This document shows, piece after piece, positions 16,309 through 19,524 of a DNA stretch of 19,524 nt (its first letter is position 1; every line of letters begins with the position of its first letter). The notes beneath the pieces are model-generated. The model made no database searches, had not been told where the DNA came from, and saw only the letters and a list, made by a program, of their open reading frames with translations. The translations under genes were made by a program, and so were the position numbers. The stretch comes from Bacteroidales bacterium UBA6360 (GTDB taxonomy: Bacteria; Bacteroidota; Bacteroidia; Bacteroidales; UBA932), in contig DJRM01000115.1 of the NCBI GenBank assembly GCA_002440085.1, forward strand, positions 1 to 19,524. The letters are read 5' to 3'.

Positions 16309-18840
16309 ATGAATAAGGTTAAATTTTTCCTGATTTCTTGTGCGGCATTGTCCGTTGTTTCCTGTGACTCGTCGGAGCTTGAAAATCGCCTGGATTCATT
16401 GGAGGGGCGTGTCTATGGCCTTGAGAAAACATTGGGGCAGGTCTACGAAAACACGAGGGCAGTCCGGAAGATGCTGACGGAAAACACCTGGATTGCCGGA
16501 TATGAGGAGAAAAGGGATGAGCGTGGCATCGTGGTCGGATATTGCCTGACTTTTGGCGACGGAACTTCCATTGAAGTAATTTATGGTCTTGAGGCAGAGA
16601 CTGTTGTTCCGATGATTGGGCTTGATGCCGAAGGCAAATGGATAATGTCGATGGACGGCGGACGGACATTCTCCCGGATAGAAGGCGCATCGGACGCATC
16701 GGATAGGGACGGTGCGACTCCGAAGCTCCGTGTCGGCAAGGACGGGTGTTGGCAGCTTAGCCTTGACGGAGGAAATTCCTGGACAGACATACTCGGTGAA
16801 GACGGCAAGCCGCAGACTGCGCTTCCTGTCGCGGGGTCGGGATCTTCTTCCATAATCAGGAATGTCATATATGATGAAGACAAAGGAGTCGTGGTCATTT
16901 CTCTCGCCGATGGTCAGAGTGTCACCCTTGATGTCGTGCGGGACTTTTTCTTCGGACTTGAGGGTTATGAGACCGGCACCGCGATAGAATTTGGCGCGAC
17001 TTTGAACTACAATGTCATGGAAAAAGGCGTGTCTCAGGTGAGGACTGACGTTCCGAAGGGCTGGAGGGCGGTTATAGATGAAGGCAAATTCAGCGTGACA
17101 GCACCATCGGAAGGCGTGCCCGGAGACAACAAGATCAGCCTCCTGCTTGTTTCCGAACGTGGTTTTGCAAGGCAGGCTGAGTTTTCATTCAGGCTGTCGG
17201 AGGCCTCTTCTCCGGAAACTCCGGATGACCCTTACTCGGAATTAACGAAAGGCCTTCCTGACTTTTCCTATGCCGGATACGATCATGGAGAGACGGCTCC
17301 GGCCGAGGCGTCCGCCTTGGGCTACAAGGTCTACAATGTCTGTGACTACGGTGCCATCGCTAACGATGGCAAATCTGACAGGGAGGCATTTCTTGATTGT
17401 CTGAAGGCAGCTTTCGGCACCGATTATTCGGTGAATGACAATAACATAATTTGCTTCAACCATAAGGAGAAGGCGAACGCTGTCATCTACTTCCCCGAGG
17501 GCGAGTTCATCCTCCACACTTCGGACGATGATGTGGAAATGGCCGGGAAAAGTCCGAGCCGGACCATTCAGATACGTTCCGGAAACATTGTCCTTCGCGG
17601 CGCTGGGCGGGACAAGACAGTGCTCGTGATGCAGGATCCGAACATGCCATCCGACGAAAAGATTCTTTACAGCTCGCCTGCAATGATTGAGTTTAAGCAT
17701 AACAGCGGCCTTGGCAAAGTGACGGACGTGACGGCCGATGCCGCAAAGGGAGATTTCTCGGTCGAGGTAGCATCAACAGCAGGACTTTCGGAGGGACAAT
17801 GGGTCTGTCTTTCTGTTGTAAACAACGATCCTGCATTTGTCGCGGCTGAGCTCAAGGCCGGTAATCCGACGGATACGGAGCTTGCGAACATGACAAATAT
17901 AAGGATGGTCGGTGTGCAGGTCTATGACTATCACAAGATTCGGAGCATTAGCGGCAACAAGGTGACATTCGTGGAGCCCCTCATGCACGAGGTCGATCTC
18001 CGGTACACCGCGAACACCAGTCCTTCCGGCTACAATTGGAGCATATACAAGTTTCCGCACTATGAGAACGTAGGGGTCGAGGACCTCACTTTCAGGGGCA
18101 ACGCGAAGGAGCATTTTGTGCATCACGGAAGCTGGCAGGACGACGGAGCCTACAAGCCGCTTAATTTCGTGCGCCTTACGAACTCATGGCTTCGTCGGGT
18201 CGGGTTTGAAAGCGTCAGTGAGGCCTGTTCCATTGTCAAGAGTGCCAATGTTTCTGCATATGACATAACCATTGGAGGCCGCCGGGGACACGCCGCAGTG
18301 CGCTCTCAGGGCTCTTCACGCGTGTTCATAGGTGCCGTGACTGATTCCGCTTCCGGAGACCTGATTGACAGTCCGGGAACATACGCTGAGGGCGCGGGGC
18401 AGTACCACGCCGTTGGAGTGTCGAAACAGAGCATGGGCGCGGTTCTCTGGAGAAATGTCTGGGGAAATGACAGTTGTTTCGAGTCTCACGCCACACAGCC
18501 TCGTGCGACCCTCATCGACTGCTGCACCGGTGGCTGGATGCGTTTCCGCCAGGGCGGTGATGCGGCTCAGGTTCCGAATCATCTTGACGATCTCGTGATA
18601 TGGAATTTCAATTCCCTCACGGCTCAGACAGACTTCATCTTTTGGGACCATTCGAGCTCGTGGTGGAAATTCCTGCCGCCTGTGATCATCGGCTTCCACG
18701 GCAAGTCTGTGGCCTTTGACATGACGCAGGTCAGCCGGCTTGAAAGCAACGGAACCCCTGTCGAGCCGGAGTCCCTCTACGAACATCAGCTCAAGGCACG
18801 CCTTGGTGCTGTGCCTGACTGGCTTCAATCACTTAAATGA
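16309..18840 (+). CDS. Lipoprotein with DUF4988 stalk and PL29/DUF4955-like lyase domain
   Basis: This 843-residue protein has a lipoprotein signal ending SVVSC (Cys19) followed by acidic residues (DSSELE), typical of surface lipoproteins. Next are a short heptad coiled coil (about 22-55, LENRLDSLEGRVYGLEKTLGQV) and two DUF4988-type units (WIMSMDGGRTF at 111 and WQLSLDGGNSW at 148). A BACON-like beta domain follows (about 210-297), then a right-handed beta-helix (about 340-800) that opens with the pectate-lyase-superfamily pattern VYNVCDYGAIANDGKSDREAFLDCL. The helix resembles DUF4955 proteins, whose founding characterised member BT_3328 (PL29) cuts chondroitin sulfate, dermatan sulfate and hyaluronan. 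A surface endo-acting or initiating lyase is inferred. I cannot name its catalytic residues. It lies 14 bp after the sulfatase, in the same operon. Confidence 0.78.
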   Translation: MNKVKFFLISCAALSVVSCDSSELENRLDSLEGRVYGLEKTLGQVYENTRAVRKMLTENTWIAGYEEKRDERGIVVGYCLTFGDGTSIEVIYGLEAETVVPMIGLDAEGKWIMSMDGGRTFSRIEGASDASDRDGATPKLRVGKDGCWQLSLDGGNSWTDILGEDGKPQTALPVAGSGSSSIIRNVIYDEDKGVVVISLADGQSVTLDVVRDFFFGLEGYETGTAIEFGATLNYNVMEKGVSQVRTDVPKGWRAVIDEGKFSVTAPSEGVPGDNKISLLLVSERGFARQAEFSFRLSEASSPETPDDPYSELTKGLPDFSYAGYDHGETAPAEASALGYKVYNVCDYGAIANDGKSDREAFLDCLKAAFGTDYSVNDNNIICFNHKEKANAVIYFPEGEFILHTSDDDVEMAGKSPSRTIQIRSGNIVLRGAGRDKTVLVMQDPNMPSDEKILYSSPAMIEFKHNSGLGKVTDVTADAAKGDFSVEVASTAGLSEGQWVCLSVVNNDPAFVAAELKAGNPTDTELANMTNIRMVGVQVYDYHKIRSISGNKVTFVEPLMHEVDLRYTANTSPSGYNWSIYKFPHYENVGVEDLTFRGNAKEHFVHHGSWQDDGAYKPLNFVRLTNSWLRRVGFESVSEACSIVKSANVSAYDITIGGRRGHAAVRSQGSSRVFIGAVTDSASGDLIDSPGTYAEGAGQYHAVGVSKQSMGAVLWRNVWGNDSCFESHATQPRATLIDCCTGGWMRFRQGGDAAQVPNHLDDLVIWNFNSLTAQTDFIFWDHSSSWWKFLPPVIIGFHGKSVAFDMTQVSRLESNGTPVEPESLYEHQLKARLGAVPDWLQSLK

Positions 18841-18863
18841 CAAACTGATAAATTGTAAGGTAT

Positions 18864-19524
18864 ATGAAACGAATCATCTCATTTATTCTTCCTGCAGCGG
18901 CCGCATTCCTGTTCGCCTGCTGCACGGATTCCGGACTCGGAGACCGGATTGATTCCTTGGAGAGCAGAATTGTTGCGCTCGAAAAGAATCTTGGAACGCT
19001 CAACGACAATGTGGTGGCACTTCAGGCCATTGTGAACGGCGGCGTGGTGACTGAAGTTAAGGAAAAGGACGGTGTCTACACCATAGTTTTCAGTGACGGC
19101 AGAACCGTGACTCTTGCGCAGGGCAGCACAGGTGTCGCGACCGCTCCGGTGATGGGCATTGACGGTGACGGCTTCTGGACTGTCAGCTATGACGGCGGCA
19201 AGACTTTCGAGCAGGTCAAGAGGGACGGTCAGCCGGTCAAGGCTGTCGGGACGGACGGCGTGACCCCTAAGTTCGGAGTGGATTCCGAAGGCTATTGGAC
19301 CGTGAGCTATGACGGCGGCAAGACAGCGGAGCGTGTCAAGGATGCCGACGGCAACCCTGTGAAAGCCGTGGCTGAGGCAGGCGGAAGCACTCCGGTGGCG
19401 GACAGTTGGTTCTCGTCCGTCGATGCGAAGGGCGGAAAGCTCGTCGTTGTTCTCAAGGATGGCACCACCACGTTCGAACTCCCGATTGCAAGCGGTTTTG
19501 TCTGCGCAATCAAGGGGGCCGAGG
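18864..19524 (+). CDS. DUF4988-type surface lipoprotein, 3'-truncated by the window edge
   Basis: ATG 18864 is preceded by GTAAGG (18855-18860), a fair ribosome-binding site. The frame stays open to the last base (220 full codons). The signal peptide ends FLFACC (lipid Cys19 or Cys20). Then come a short coiled coil (about 27-60, DRIDSLESRIVALEKNLGTLNDNVVAL), a region with FSDGRTVTLAQG, and two near-identical units containing WTVSYDGGKT, spaced exactly 40 residues apart. A second FELPIASGFVC segment begins as the window ends. The N-terminal design copies that of the preceding PL29-like lipoprotein, so the unseen C-terminus should hold another enzyme or glycan-binding domain displayed on the same stalk. 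It lies 23 bp after the previous gene and is presumably in the operon. The final function is unknown. Confidence 0.85.
   Translation, partial: MKRIISFILPAAAAFLFACCTDSGLGDRIDSLESRIVALEKNLGTLNDNVVALQAIVNGGVVTEVKEKDGVYTIVFSDGRTVTLAQGSTGVATAPVMGIDGDGFWTVSYDGGKTFEQVKRDGQPVKAVGTDGVTPKFGVDSEGYWTVSYDGGKTAERVKDADGNPVKAVAEAGGSTPVADSWFSSVDAKGGKLVVVLKDGTTTFELPIASGFVCAIKGAE

Noticed and set aside
19168..19338. Regular repeat considered as CRISPR or a DNA-level tandem array
   Set aside because: Only two units, in frame, within a coding region and matching a protein repeat; no spacers.

Overview
The window looks like part of a Bacteroidales chromosome, from the gut or a similar glycan-rich habitat; I cannot resolve the family. 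The evidence is a SusC/SusD pair, several lipoproteins with Bacteroidota-type signal peptides, a Ser-type sulfatase, DUF4988 and DUF4955 lipoproteins, and promoter -7 boxes of the Bacteroidota form TAnnTTTG. No tRNA, rRNA, CRISPR array, transposase or integrase was seen.

Region A (1-3050) is an accessory block unrelated to glycan use. It starts with the 3' end of an FtsK/SpoIIIE-type ATPase gene (+) that stops right after the motor domain. Facing it (-) is a small protein made of about five W-x-x-[LIV]-S type repeats. Next comes a two-gene (-) operon of a WYL-domain transcription regulator and a DEDDh 3'-5' exonuclease, joined by an ATGA stop/start overlap. The repeat-protein promoter and the WYL promoter share a 41-bp element (32 of 41 bases identical, same spacing), including AAAAAT[A/G]TGGCAGTATGG. 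This suggests that the WYL protein controls both transcripts as one regulon. This is the least explained part of the window. A perfect 40-bp palindrome (3147-3186) separates it from region B.

Region B (3232-19524) is a polysaccharide utilization locus, most likely for chondroitin or dermatan sulfate and hyaluronan. Two operons diverge from a 99-bp intergenic region (11550-11648). The leftward operon is PL8 lyase, SusC, SusD, small DUF5017-like lipoprotein, with gaps of only 11-12 bp. The rightward operon is a second, divergent PL8 lyase, an S1 sulfatase (ATGA overlap), a large lipoprotein with a DUF4988 stalk and a PL29/DUF4955-like beta-helix, and a second DUF4988 lipoprotein that runs off the window. 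Both PL8 enzymes keep the His/Tyr/Arg/Glu tetrad.

Inferred scheme: surface lipoproteins (SusD, the PL29-like lyase, the DUF4988 protein) capture and cut the glycan. SusC imports fragments with TonB energy. The exported PL8 lyases shorten them, and the sulfatase removes sulfate. A GH88 unsaturated uronyl hydrolase and a hybrid two-component regulator, both expected for such a locus, are not in the window. Family assignments come from recognised motifs and memory of the families, not from database searches.
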